Assembly (NCBI GenBank): GCA_017654935.2
Contig: CM065699.1
Location: forward strand, 9,116,823-9,180,822
Origin: Phymorhynchus buccinoides
Taxonomy: Eukaryota > Mollusca > Gastropoda > Neogastropoda > Raphitomidae
Reading direction: 5' to 3'
Length of the DNA stretch: 64,000 nt
Shown here: positions 37,677 to 63,245 of the stretch, in pieces
Numbering within the stretch: the first letter of the stretch is position 1
How the letters are laid out: the number at the start of each line of letters is the position of its first letter
Position numbers and translations under genes: made by a program
Notes under the pieces: model-generated
What the model was told of the DNA's origin: nothing
Databases searched by the model: none
What the model saw: the letters and a program-made list of their open reading frames with translations, nothing else

Positions 37677-38392
37677 CGTGGCCACAAAGTCAGTTCCTTA
37701 GAAATAAAACATTGATCTTTCATGTCACAGCAAATCAATGAACCCACTCAGTTGGCCGCCATGTTGTTTGTGCCGTGTCCAATGGTGCAGTCTTGGTTGA
37801 TTTTCGTTTGGGACACCGGAAAACTAAAGATAAGAATTTAGAGTTGAACATTACCACAGAGCTTTTTGAATGCAAGAAAAATATTAAAACAAATAATTAT
37901 ACTTTAAGTAAAATATCATGGACACAAAAATATATAATCATATCGATAATTAGCAATGATTTATTGAAATTAATACTAGGTAGTAAATAATAATCACCCC
38001 CCTGGCATTGATGCCGGACTGATCTCCCCTGTCTAATAATCAATATGATAAATAAGTACCTGTCATTAAATATCTACCTCTCGCATGAGAACTGTACCCA
38101 TCTAACCCTAACTAACCCTATCCCTAACCACGGAAAGAACCAAAAAATAGAGCAGGAGGGTGTAAATCTACATATTTGCCGATAAATCGATGTACAAGTC
38201 CATAAATCCATAATCCGTAAAATTCACAATGGCGGACAAACAAACGATTCTGATTGGCTACGCTAGGACTACTTCCGGCTAGGACTACTTATCTCATAGA
38301 GGTAAAAATACACCGCCACAGTTTACTTCCGAGTTCAAGTACTGTGACGTCAGGTGGCGTTGACATCATCAACATCTTACCTTACAGTCAAA
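37677..38392. promoter_or_regulatory. Putative bidirectional promoter of CNBD1-like and RAB2A
   Basis: 716 bp lie between divergent start codons. Visible sites: a YY1 consensus GCCGCCATGTTG at 37755-37766, CCAAT at 37779-37784, a YY1-like CAATGGCGGAC at about 38228, inverted CCAAT (ATTGG) at 38253, an ETS-type ACTTCCGG at 38271-38278, and a perfect CRE TGACGTCA at 38345-38352, 41 bp before the RAB2A ATG. No TATA box is obvious. A telomere-like 'ctaaccctaactaaccctat' lies near 38102. Start sites cannot be seen from sequence alone. Confidence 0.6.
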
Positions 38393-52539
<14,147 letters not shown>

Positions 52540-52811
52540 ATGATGGGAAAAAACGAAAAATGTTTTTAGAAAGGAAGGTGAAACGGGAGAGCCAGAAAAA
52601 AAGAAGAGAAAAAAGCTGTGATGTTGATGGAAATGATGGTGGGAAAATGGAGTCGTCTGTCTGTCGTTCACAGCTTGGTTCGTCATTGTAATCGTGGTTG
52701 ATGTCTTTTTTTGCGCGTGCGTCTTTTTTCTTCGTTTTTGTTCAAGCAGCATGGAACGAATGAAACAATATGTGCGTATATGTGTGTTTAATTCATCATT
52801 ATAACTGTCAT

Positions 52812-53267
52812 CAGACCTGCCAACCTTTCCGCATTTGGCGGAATTTCTTCCGCCCAGACGATAATTCTTCCGCCTTTCCGCTTTATTCCATAAAATTCCG
52901 CTTTCAAAGATCTTAAAAACACCCCAAAATAAGCCCCGAAAGTAAACCGAACGTCTTGTATGCAAAGCGGCACAGCTGCTGTGCGTATATTCAAACCGAT
53001 TTTCAAAGCCAAACTGCAACTTCCTGCCATAAACGTCCTTGTTCGCACCAAACAGTCTTGCAAGATGTCGAAGCGTGGGGGAGAGTCCGAGTCTTGTGAC
53101 GGTGAAAAAAGAAGTAGAATCGACCAAAGATTGTGTTTCTTTGCGAAAGGCAAGTTGCTGCGTCAAAATTCCTCTTTCCTCCTGAGAAAATTCCTCTTTC
53201 CTCCTGAAAATTCCGCTTTTTTGCTTCAAATATTCCTCTTTGGTCGGTTAGGGGGTTGGCAGGTCTG
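52812..53267. mobile_element. hAT-like nonautonomous element
   Basis: Inverted ends 'cagacctgccaacc' and 'gggttggcaggtctg'. The interior has repeated 'ttccgc' and 'ttcctctttcctcctga' motifs. No clean 8-bp duplication was found. Confidence 0.65.
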
Positions 53268-54010
53268 TGTCGTTAACGTCTTCTTCTTTCTTTCATGTTG
53301 TCACAAGAATGAAAAGATATGTACGTGTGTGAGGGTGTGTTTTATTTTATTTTATGGAAAGATAGGGTGAGGGAGGGAGGGGGGGGGGGGGAGGAGGAGG
53401 AGGAGGAGTGAAGACAGTTGTAGGGGTAAGGGGACAAGGGAGAGGTGAAGTTGGAGGGTAGGTGGGTGAAGAGTTGAAATGCATGTCATTACCTTTTTCT
53501 TTGTCTGCGTCGGTTGTTTGATTTGGTAGAAATTGGTTTATGCGATGCAGTGACATTTTTAGAGGACGCGTTTCAAGAGTGGAATGGAGAGGTTAAAAAA
53601 CCAGAGAGAATGGATTGGATAAGGGGGAGGGGGGATACAGAGGAATAGGGTGGGAGGTGGGGTGAATACAGAGATTATAGATAAAAAGGAGAGAGAGGGT
53701 GCGAGATGGAATTCAGTCTTTGGAAGTGGTTAAAAGAATGCTATTGATGTAGAGGCTTGTTTCGATTAATGATTGTTCATGAATTTTTATTTTTTATTTT
53801 TTTGAAAGTTACTTGGGTGGTTTTCGAACCCCTCTGTATCATTTGTTGAATGTTTGTTGTCACCCATTATTGGTGTATTTTCAAACGTCTGCTCATGTTT
53901 TGATTGTAACATTTTCCAGAAGCGGTAACCTTTGAATTTTGATCTTTGCAAGACGGACACATTTGTGAATTTCTCATCAAGTTAGCACAGAAATATTCAG
54001 TGTGAGAAAG

Positions 54011-54194
54011 TGTTTGAGAAGATGATGCATATTCATATTATGTCTATAACCTTTTTGTTGCAGTAATTGCAATTTCTTTAATTAATATAGCTGTGTTTGA
54101 AGTGTTTGAGAAGATGATGCATATTCATATTATGTCTATAACCTTTTTGTTGCAGTAATTGCAATTTCTTTAATTAATATAGATGTGTTTCAGA
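54011..54194. repeat. 92-bp near-perfect tandem duplication
   Basis: 'tgtttgagaagatgatgcat' to 'ttaattaatatag' plus 'tgtgttt' appears twice, at 54011 and 54103, with at most one or two differences. Confidence 0.95.
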
Positions 54195-54416
54195 AATGTT
54201 GGCATGTTATTGTCAGCGGTGATGTTTAAATTTATTTATTTATTTTTGTTGGGGGGGTCCTTTTTTTCATGCGTGCATGCATGTGATTTTGAACAGGACT
54301 GAGCCAGATCTGCATTTTTGATTCCTTGCATTGTGTATCTTTAAACGCAGGAAACAATGGTTAGCCCACTTTGTTCTCTATGTCGCTAAAACAGTCCCAG
54401 GCAAACGTCTTTATAA

Positions 54417-54422
54417 AATAAA
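54417..54422 (+). terminator. Candidate RAB2A poly(A) signal
   Basis: AATAAA about 1.9 kb after the stop. The choice is inferred only from position. Confidence 0.35.
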
Positions 54423-54474
54423 AATCTAATAAGACAGCAAGCAAATAATTCTCATATCTTTGGTGATTTAGGGT

Positions 54475-54691
54475 CAGGGCTCCCAGGGACCCCCATTTGG
54501 GGGTCTACGAAGTACTCAAATTCTAAAGGACCCTCTAAAAGAATGTGCAGGGGGTCCCAGGGATGCACTAGAATTTTTTTTCCAGCATTTGCAATGCCAC
54601 TGGGATCCTCTATCCTGCCTCTAGGACCCTCTATACTGTAAGTGAAGGAGTCCCTGGGACCCTTTGTTTCGCAGGACGATTGGGAGCCCTG
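54475..54691. mobile_element. hAT5-like MITE family J with 5-bp target duplication
   Basis: Ends CAGGGCTCCCA and TGGGAGCCCTG are perfect inverted repeats. AGGGT flanks both sides (54470-54474, 54692-54696). Confidence 0.85.
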
Positions 54692-54850
54692 AGGGTGTGT
54701 GCACATTAGATCCGCAATCCGCGAATTCCCCCTACACAAACCCCATTCACTTCACATAAGATATAAGCGATGCGGAAAGTAATCCGCAATCCTATCCGCT
54801 TATTTCTTGTATGAGTAAATGGGGTTTCCGTACGGAACATGCAGGTTTTG
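54692..54850. mobile_element. Fragment related to MITE family L
   Basis: 'gtgtgtgcacattagatccg' and 'tccgcttatttcttgtatga' resemble the L ends. The right end is not clear. Confidence 0.45.
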
Positions 54851-55159
54851 GATTTAATCGGCACAGCCCCTAAATCTACGAGCTTGAAGGATGGCAGTTT
54901 GCGTAATTTGCATTTGCTCAGCAAACACACCTGCACACACTCGTACCCACACATGGGCTCATACACACACTTGTTAACTAAATTTTAGTTTGTAGAAATC
55001 TAACATAAACCAATGTATGGCTTGGAGCCAATAGGGAATATCTTTAGATAGTCCATTGACTTATTGCGGTTATTGCAAAAACTAAGAACTTGCATTAAAA
55101 AAGACTACAAATAATAGAAATGGGGATTATCCTTTTTATATTTCTGGTCTTTTTTTTTA

Positions 55160-55470
55160 TACTTCTTCTTCTTCGTCCTCGATCGCTCAGTTTCCTGTCA
55201 ATTATGAGTGCAGATGCGTCATGCTGCCGTTATGTGCCTAAGTAAGAAATAATTAGGCCCAGCATGTCTGACTTTGGCTGGAAGAAATCTTTTTGAAAGT
55301 GTTTCTTGAAAAAAGGCAGGAGTATGGACCGGTAAGCCAGAAACATAGTAGATGACAGCAAGCAAAAGGAAAAGGCAGAGTCAAAGATTAGAGGAAGTTA
55401 CAATCACAGAACTTCCAGAAGGTGGGGGAAGTATTTATACAAAAGGTCCCCCGGTATCCCCATGGGTTTT
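55160..55470 (+). mobile_element. SINE-like family C, subfamily 2
   Basis: 'cctcgatcgctcagtttcct', 'tgcgtcatgctgccgttatg', shared 3' half, and 'cccccggtatccccatgggt' at the end. Confidence 0.75.
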
Positions 55471-56008
55471 TTTTAATATAAGTTATGAGTTTTCGCAATA
55501 AGTTCAATAATACGTCAATGGACTATCTTGAGGTAGCCCGTTTTGGCTCCAAACCATCGACATCTGCAAACCATTTTTGCTCTCAATGTGCACTATACTT
55601 GTTTCATTTTGATGTCCCAGAATTTGCACGTTAAGGGTATTGAAGCATAGTATAAGTTTCTCTATCAGTTTTAACAAGGAACTCCTTTTGCCACGTTTTG
55701 TATGGATGCAGAGAGCTGAAAGGCCAGTCGTTTATGCCCGTGTGTGCGTGAGGGGGGATAAATGTTGTCAGATCCGTGCTTTGGGCTTTTGTTGGTATGT
55801 GTGAGACAGCTATGCTGTCGGTATGTCTGCATGATTTGTGCTTATTTTTTCATTCTCGCCATGCGTGTACATCAATCTTTCTGTATTATAAAGCATGATT
55901 TTTTTAATTATTTTTCAAACTTCAACTTCATTTTCTTTTGCTTACAAGCATTCCAATGGAAAGGGAGCATCAAATTTTGTTTTAGCTTGAACAATTTTAT
56001 AGACTCTG
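55471..56008. other. Non-coding sequence
   Basis: A+T-rich; nothing recognised. Confidence 0.4.
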
Positions 56009-56229
56009 CAGACCTGGTTACCCCCTACACAAGTCTTGAGTAGTCTGGACAGCTGAAATGAGTAGTTTTGGTGTGAAAAGTGTAGTCCTATTGATTAAAA
56101 CCATCAAACACTGTTCACTGAAAATGAGTAGCAATCAAGAATTAAAGAGCATTATCATCAATTCTTAAGAGTAGTAGAGGTCCAAATTGAGTAGAATACT
56201 ACTCGAAAAGAGTAAACTAAACAGGTCTG
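56009..56229. mobile_element. Short hAT-like inverted-repeat element
   Basis: 'cagacctggttacccc' at the left and 'actaaacaggtctg' at the right. ACTCTG follows on both sides (a 6-7 bp flank match). Confidence 0.55.
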
Positions 56230-56354
56230 ACTCTGTATTCTCTTGAAAGTTATTTGCTAAAAAAAAGGGAAGAAAAGCCTGCTTGAAAGAGAAAGTTCTT
56301 CAGAGTGGCCTGATTCCTTTGTGTAATTATCGAGGCGTTGATTTTCAAAGCTAT

Positions 56355-56551
56355 CAGGGCTCCCAGGGACCCCCATTTGAGGGTCTATGAAGCACTAAAA
56401 TTCTCAAGGACCCTCCCAGGGATGCACTAGAAAAATTATTTTTAGCATTCGCAATGGCACTGGGACCCTCTATCCCGCCTCTAGGACCCTCTATACTGTA
56501 AGCGAAGGAGTCCCTGGGACCCCTTGTTTTGCGGGACTTTTGGGAGCCCTG
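56355..56551. mobile_element. hAT5-like MITE family J with 5-bp target duplication
   Basis: Same inverted ends as 54475. GCTAT flanks both sides (56350-56354, 56552-56556). Confidence 0.85.
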
Positions 56552-56693
56552 GCTATGTCAACAGAAAGTAAAGTTCTCTTTCATTTTATTGAACTGTTTT
56601 TGCATCCAAAACCTGAGTCTGCTTTCTTCAGTTGAGTAATTCTTCATTGGAGTTTGATGCTTTCTTTCTTAAGCCCGCGACAGACTATGTGAC

Positions 56694-57057
56694 TGCCTCA
56701 TGTCACTCGATCAGGTCGTGATGTTTCACCTCATTTGCATACCATGCTGCTCGATCAGTCTGACTCAGTCAGGTGACAGGGCCGAATAGAGCGGGTTTTA
56801 AATTTCACTGATCGAGTCAGATGGCTTGTGACCTCTTCTGTGCGGGAAACAAAATTTGGTCAACGTCACGACCTGGGCCTGTATTCACGTTGAGATAGCA
56901 TGAGACTTAGCATCATGCTAACTTAGAAGCTCTTCCAAAAGTCCTATTAAATCCTATAGGACATTGGAAGAGCCTCTAAGTTAGCATCATGCTAACAAGT
57001 AACATGAATACAGGCCCTGATCGAGTCATATGAGGCAGTCGCATAGTCTGTCTCCAG
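56694..57057. mobile_element. Inverted-repeat element containing a second nested hairpin element
   Basis: Outer ends are 'gcgacagactatgtgactgc' and 'gaggcagtcgcatagtctgt', reverse complements with few changes. The inner element at about 56876-57016 has ends 'ggcctgtattcac' and 'tgaatacaggcc', arms containing 'ttagcatcatgctaac', and CCTG on both sides. Confidence 0.8.
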
Positions 57058-57109
57058 CTTTAAAGGGAAGCATATCCTAGATTGATATTTGGTATTTTTT
57101 CTATATTCT

Positions 57110-57175
57110 ATTTGGTGAAATTCCGGCTGGTCCCACCAGGAGAGTGTGTCGTCACAAGTGCAGCACCACCCTTTT
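57110..57175 (-). mobile_element. SINE 3' tail fragment
   Basis: 'gtgaaattccggctggtccc' and 'accaggagagtgtgtcg' correspond to the A/B SINE tail in inverse orientation. Confidence 0.5.
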
Positions 57176-57454
57176 TTCGGTCATGTAACCTTAGAAAGCT
57201 CAATTTAGAAAAGCAAATTTGTTTTGTCTCTTGTGACTAAAATAACGTCACTTTACACTTGTCGTGTAGTTGTTTGTTTGTTGTATGTTCCAGTGACGTT
57301 GCAGTTTGTTTCAGGGTTTTTTAAAAGCAAAGGTAAAACTTTTGTTGAGATTTTAGATTATCAGATAAAGGACATTTTGAGAAAACGTAATGAGCAATTA
57401 AGCTTTAGGAAACCGTGAAGAATGAAATAGTGAGGCCAAGAGAGGAGATGACGA

Positions 57455-57758
57455 AATTGAACAAAGGGTAATTACTCTCTTTTTCTAATTAACTCCCCTT
57501 CCACCAAAGTTGATTACGATACCATTCACCTAGCAGTGCGTGGGTGAGAACCAAAGTGAGACAAGCAAAGCAAAGCAAAGTGTACTGTGTGGGTGAGGGT
57601 CATAAAGGCGAGCTTGGCACATTCTTTTTTAAGAATGATGCTTTGCTTGTCTCACTTTGGTTCTCACCCACGCACTGCTAGGTGGATGGTATCGTAATCA
57701 ACTTTGGTGGAAGGGGAGTTAATTAGAAAAAGAGAGTAATTACCCTTTGTTCAATTTA
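57455..57758. repeat. Near-perfect inverted repeat, about 125-bp arms
   Basis: The left arm 57455-57580 and right arm 57637-57758 differ at one position in the core ('ccattcacc' vs 'ccatccacc' sense). The loop is about 57 bp. TTTAGGAAAC occurs just outside each side (57402 and 57756 areas), possibly a target duplication of about 10 bp. Confidence 0.9.
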
Positions 57759-58408
57759 GGAAACAGTATTCCATAAATATACAAATAATGTTGTACATTT
57801 TGAGGATCTGTTAAGTAAATATTTAATACAAAATGTGTATATTACAAAGCAAAAGGTTGAGAATGAGGTGTGTTTTTTATGGGGTTTTTAAAAACTTTAA
57901 TCAATTGCTCCCTTTTCAGAAGTCTGTGATCTTTAGCTTGTGTATGTTTTCTTCTCGTTTTTACCTAAATATTCATAAATACGTTTTCTGTGAAATGAAG
58001 CATGCAGAGACTTTATAAGGTTGTGTTGTATGGTATGCATGAACTTGGTGAATGAACTTTGTGTTATTTATTATTATTATTATTTGCATTTTTTGTTATA
58101 CGCAAATGTTTATGAAATGCGATTTTGAAGCAAACCACTTGTCATTCATTGTCTGATTATTAAACAAATGATATTCTTGGTTTTGTTATGCTTTGTTTTG
58201 TGTCTTTGTTGTTTATTTCCATTCATTGTGTTCTTGATTACCTTTGCATTTGCCAACATTTTGTTCTTATAACATTCATATTTTAACTTGTATATTTTTT
58301 TGTCAGAACGAGGAACGTAAAATCATGCTTATTCATTGATTACGATCAGCATAAGTGATCAAATATATAGCTTCCATACATTTTTTTTTTTATCACAGTA
58401 TGCATCAA
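57759..58408. other. Non-coding A+T-rich sequence
   Basis: No gene or element recognised. Confidence 0.4.
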
Positions 58409-59109
58409 AGGTCTCTGTGCACGTGAACATTTTTCACTCTTTCACCATGGCACCACAGTGATAGGCCAGTCATATGACATGCACATGGGTGCAACTCCCC
58501 CAAAATGAAAAAAAATGAAAGGCATGGCCCCGGCAGGGTACAGGGGCAGAGCCCCGTCGGACGATTCAGGGGGGCAAGTTAAGAGAGAGAGATAAAGAGA
58601 GACAGTTAAAACGATAGACAGAGACAGTTTGAGTGCGATAAGCCTTGTAAAATTATTACACTGCCTTTGTAGACTTCCAAGATACAACAACCAAGTTCAA
58701 AACGCTTGTGGTCAAATTTTCTTTTTTGGGATGAATTAACAAAAACTGAAGTTCAGTTTCTGATAAAATTAACCACTTCACTGCCACACGAAAACTGAGA
58801 AATTATTGATTTTCTTATTATAAATTTTAAAACAAATCAGTTTGACTCAATCTGAGAAAATTGTCTAGATCTAGAGATATATCTTTCCTGGATTATCTAA
58901 ACCCAAAACCATCATCCCAGGACTATGACATCAAAAGTTATGACATCATCAATGACATCATTCAGTAGGAGACTTATCTCATATGCAGGCAGGGAAGGGG
59001 TTAAAAATACTGAAATCAGTATAAAACTGAAAGAGTAGCACCCATGCATGCATATCACTGTGTTGCCATGGTGGAAGAGTGAAAAATGTTCACGTGTACA
59101 GAGACTTGA
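58409..59109. mobile_element. Inverted-repeat element hosting a MITE
   Basis: Arms of about 55 bp: 58409-58463 ('aggtctctgtgcacgtgaac', 'atttttcactctttcaccat') and 59053-59109, the reverse complement with a few changes. The family F MITE at 58769-59004 lies between the arms. Confidence 0.8.
58769..59004. mobile_element. TTAA-type MITE family F
   Basis: 'TTAACCACTTCACTGCCA' at the left, 'ggcagggaaggggttaa' at the right. The interior has repeated 'tgacatcatcaatgacatca'. Confidence 0.8.
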
Positions 59110-59471
59110 AGGAGTCATGTTTCTGCGCAATGCATTGCAGACTTGCATAGATAAGTTACAATTCATAAAAAAAAAAATCATGCACATTTTATGTAAGTGT
59201 GAATTCTTATACTAAAGTCATTAAGCTTGGTTTTGGTTTATGTCACTAGAAGAAATAATGCTTTACGCCCTCTTCGGCCTTTCGGCCATGTGGGGCGTTT
59301 ATGTCACTACTACACCAAGGTACTTTTTATACATGACATGTTTGTTCAAGAAGTTCAAGTTAAAGGTAGGTGATATGACCCCAAAAAAATTGTATGAGGT
59401 TTGTGCATATGGCTTTGGAACTCTAGATGGCAGATCAAACAAAATTGTCATCTCAATCTATGCGGTGATGC

Positions 59472-59804
59472 ATTTTATAGTTCAAAGTATCGTATTTTAC
59501 GGACTATAAGGCGATACTTTTTTAAATTTTATAGTTCAAAGTATCGTATTTTACGGACTATAAGGCGATACTTTTGTCCAAGACTGAGACTTATGATGTT
59601 AATTTAAGGAGCATGGTATAAGCTTCGGGCTTGTTGCTCTAATTGTCTTTCTGTCTTCAAATGAATAAAGATTTGTTTAAACCAGACCCCTGCGCCTTAT
59701 AACGTGACTGATAAAATAGTAAGAAAATAGAGAAACAAAATTTTTGGGGGTGCGCCTTATAATCAGGTGCACCTCGTAGTCCATAAAATAGGGTACATGC
59801 GCCA
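59472..59804. mobile_element. MITE family I with 54-bp terminal duplication and an insertion
   Basis: 'attttatagttcaaagtatc' with the MITE end 'gtattttacggactataagg' occurs twice, 54 bp apart. About 94 bp of foreign sequence (59591-59684, with 'aatgaataaagatttg') splits 'ccaagactgagac' from 'cccctgcgccttataa'. The right end is 'agtccataaaatagggta'. Confidence 0.75.
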
Positions 59805-59964
59805 TGAACGCCCCTGTCAAATATACAGCGTACATGAAAGTACAAGGTGGTGGTACGCTGAAAAGTCGGTGTAAGTAACTGAAAGCCTCATTGAAAAATC
59901 TGAAAAACGTTCCCCGCATATGACATGCACAGTTGATACTATGGGAAATTGGATCTAACAGACA

Positions 59965-60340
59965 TTAGAGTGGCACAGTTGTAGCGCGTTTGCCTCGTGT
60001 CAAGTAAACCTGAGTTCGAACCTGGGTAAAGGGGATTTTTCCTCTCACTTTGCACTAGGCTTTACGGTCTGAACATGGAGTCTTTTGGATGAGACGATAA
60101 ACTGAGGTCCCGTGTGCCCATGCACTTAGCACACGTTAAACCCAGTGGCAACAAAAAAGTTGTCATTTAGTCAAAATTTACCGCCCCCCCCCCCCCCCCT
60201 TTTCCTTCCTTATCAGTCACACAAAAATTGCATGCAATAAAATATAAAAATGGGGTGGCGCGCCTCTGGTCGCAACGTGCTCTCCGGGTGGGAGCAACCC
60301 GAATTTCACAGAGACGCCTCTAACTATGAAATACCTAATT
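59965..60340 (+). mobile_element. tRNA-derived SINE family A, near full length
   Basis: 'agagtggcacagttgtagcg' (A box), 'gagttcgaacctgggt' (B box, 60012-60027), body, 'gcgcgcctctggtcgcaacg', 'cccgaatttcacagagacgc' and 'gaaatacctaatta'. Confidence 0.9.
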
Positions 60341-60577
60341 ATTCGATCAGCTAAGAGTTCCTCAGTCTGTTGTATGTATGTAGGGGTGGACTGTCTGTTC
60401 TGTACCAGGGACAGACTGTATGATTTTGTGGCAATAAAGAGAACGTGTCATCATTCGTTTGAGCCTTTCCGTGCTTTTGTTTTTATTAACAGTGTAAATG
60501 AGCACCAACAAGGCCACACACACAAAAAATCGCACACATATGCGCGCAGACAGTCACACACGCATGTATATGCACAT

Positions 60578-60608
<31 letters not shown>

Positions 60609-61147
60609 AGTATGCCAAACCATGCACACACACGTGCATGCCAAAATACTCACACACACACACTACTTGGAAAATATCACATACGCTACCAAATAACAAT
60701 TCATGCAAAAACAATTACCACATCATACATATTTATTACTACCACCGCATATTTTTCTTCTTTTCTAATTACTCATTTAAATAAATCGCCTTGTTAACCT
60801 CGTCAGTTAAGTCGGGTAAAAAAAATACTACAACCACATACATAACACCACAGCATGTTTTTCTTCTCTAATTGCTCAATTAAATAAACCACCTTAATTA
60901 ATACCCATTTATGCACAGTATCCACATAAACACCCACTCGCAGATGAAAGTCTGTTCATAGAAAAAGTAATCCAACATACACATAAACATTGATTAATTT
61001 TTAAGTGAAAAATAATAAGGTTCAAAGGCAGTGCTAAGTATTAAATGAAAGATTCTTCAGCTCCGACACAATGGTATTGCAATAAATAACGTATAGAACA
61101 ATGCAAAACAAAAGCATGAATGGCACAACATCAAATTTGAGACTAGT
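60341..61147. other. Non-coding, CA-rich then A+T-rich
   Basis: (CA)-rich at 60510-60665. 'atttttcttcttttctaatt' with 'catttaaataaatcgccttg' is loosely repeated at 60855-60892. No gene. Confidence 0.5.
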
Positions 61148-61272
61148 TAAAGACCCCCCACGTCATGTGTCATATTCCCTCTTATGCTTGGAAGATTTCT
61201 TAAGTTTTCTTACCAGCTATAAGAGGGAAAACGTGTGAAAACCGTGATTTTGACACGTGACGTGGTGGGTCT
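61148..61272. mobile_element. Inverted-repeat element, AAAGACCCACCA family
   Basis: 'aaagaccccccacgtcatgt' at the left and 'gacacgtgacgtggtgggtc' at the right, reverse complements. Compare 15331-15577. Confidence 0.7.
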
Positions 61273-61351
61273 GTAATGGTTTGTCACGGACGCAGTGTTA
61301 CTGTTATCTGTACATACCATTTTCATTTCTTTTACTTCTGTTGTTCCCTGG

Positions 61352-61497
61352 CTTAATGACTCCAGGGATCATCCCAACAGCCGAAGCACTTGAACACTTT
61401 GGTACAAATGCACCAGCTAGGGATGAGAACATTACGTGTGTGACCGTTTTTTTATTACCCCGCCACGCGTGCAGCAACACTCCAACTTCGGAGGATT
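61352..61497 (-). mobile_element. Dispersed repeat family N (inverted)
   Basis: 'ctccagggatcatcccaaca' ... 'accccgccacgcgtgcagca' to 'actccaacttcgg'. Confidence 0.75.
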
Positions 61498-61829
61498 TTA
61501 GACTGATGATGTTATGCCAGGAGCTTGTCATGGCTTAAAGGGAAAACCCCTGATCCTAAGGATCGGGTGTAAACTGCCAGCCTCGTCGCTGCAAAATTCT
61601 GACTCACAGTGGCTTGAGCAACAGGGAAAAAAGAAGGGTTGAACCGTCTCTCTCGCCAGCAGTGAGGGGAATGATGCAGCGCTGCTCGCCTGAACCCTTC
61701 AAATACTCTGGTTGCCAGTTTAAGACAATCCCTGCACCACCATTCAGAGCATAACAACATTTTGATGTAGCTTTGGCGTTCTAGCTTATGTCAACTGGTC
61801 TGACACAGCTTTTTACTTCTAAAACCAAA

Positions 61830-62022
61830 TACAGTCAAACCTCTAGTATAAGACACTACGCTAAAAGACCTTATCATTTAAGACTGACTTTTTTGGCACA
61901 AGTGAAATGTATGTTACTACAGTATAATTTATGTATAAAACCGACCTCCATTATGTATAAAAGTAACAAACCAACCCCTCCAATTTAAGACTTTTTGTAA
62001 GTCTTAAAATAAGTTTGGAGTT
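61830..62022. mobile_element. pogo-like terminal fragment
   Basis: 'tacagtcaaacctctagtat' plus 'aagac' at the left, and 'gtaagtcttaaaataagttt' at the right, nearly the inverted end. Interior of about 150 bp. Confidence 0.55.
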
Positions 62023-62779
62023 CATTTTTGCTAATAAGCTGGAAAGAAGGGTTAGGAGAAACATGCTTACTAACTCACACACACACACTGAGATTATACA
62101 ACAGAATCGCTTTAAAAAAAAGTCAAGGTAGGTGTGTACAAAAAGGAGATTAACAAGAAAACACTTGTGCATGAATGTGAAATTCACAAAACAAAACATA
62201 ACATCTCCATGAAAAGTTATATAAAGCATTTAAATTATTCAGAATGGTGAGAAGTGTTCTAGACACATTGTTTTATAATTAATAAGACTTCTAAGAAATG
62301 GCTATCCATAATATATAAAAAAGAGTTCAATCCTGTTCCTCTGGTTACATAGCCTGAACCCCAAACTTTCCGTTTCTATTTTGTGATTCATGATTATTGA
62401 TTCATACTCATACATGTCATTTTTATTTAATAATGCCAAGATCATCAGGCTAACACATACAACTGAACACAGTTTTGAAGTAAAATACAACTGAAGCATC
62501 TGATATGTAAAAGATATCGTGTGATATATATATTTGGTGGCAAATCCTACATAATATGCACGCTTATTAGAACTAAACTATAACATTCTTATTTCCCTTT
62601 TAAAAATTCATTCTGTGGAAAACAGTATGGTACATATTTCAAATAATGTAAATCTGATTTGAAAATTTAAAAGATTGCAATAAATAAAATATGCCTATGT
62701 TTAAGTTAAAACAGCTTTTTGTTTTGTTTGTTTTTTGGGGGGTGGTGGTGCAATAGATTCAGATCAATAGATTGTCCTG
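62023..62779. other. Non-coding A+T-rich sequence
   Basis: Nothing recognised. Confidence 0.4.
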
Positions 62780-62831
62780 ATTAACTCTTCTAGTATCATG
62801 GGTGAATACACTCTTGAACATGAAAATCTTT
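62780..62831. mobile_element. Truncated family K MITE end
   Basis: 'TTAACTCTTCTAGTATCA' and the first 40 bases only. It is directly followed by a family D MITE. Confidence 0.6.
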
Positions 62832-63068
62832 TTAACCCTTTCAACGCCAGCCATTTTTCAGCCAAAACTTCCACAAAGCTTAACTAGATAGAGAAAAGGC
62901 TTCGTCTGCAACACTGAGGATTCGTCTGTGTCATGCATAAAATAGGACTTATCCTTACATCCCAAAATTAAGAACATAGGTTAACAGACCCTCATTCGAT
63001 GCTTTTTAGTGGCATGGGTGTTAAATCATTGTGGTGCCAAGAGGCGACAGTGGCGATGAAAGGGTTAA
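62832..63068. mobile_element. piggyBac-like MITE family D
   Basis: TTAA-bounded: 'TTAACCCTTTCAACGCCA' ... 'tggcgatgaaagggttaa'. Confidence 0.9.
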
Positions 63069-63245
63069 ACATTCGTTTAATATGCAGTTGGGAGAATAAT
63101 GTTCCACCCTCCACAAGACCTTGTTCTGAACTTCCTGGATGAGAAGATAAATCTAGATACCATGCACGAAACACACCTGTGTTAAAGATCCCACAGAAAC
63201 AAGCAGGGTACCCCTGGGAAATATTCTACAGCAAAATTCCCACTT

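Larger units (their letters stand above)
52540..54440 (+). other. Probable RAB2A 3' UTR region
   Basis: The first canonical AATAAA I find after the stop is at 54417-54422. Within it lie a hAT-like element (52812-53267), a G/GGA-rich patch (53368-53410) and a 92-bp tandem duplication (54011-54194). Confidence 0.4.

Noticed and set aside
37775..37990. 71-residue plus-strand frame in the shared promoter
   Set aside because: No recognised motif, A+T-rich composition, no splice or start context better than chance.
59967..60040. tRNA gene
   Set aside because: Same reasoning: it is the head of SINE family A, with no paired acceptor stem.
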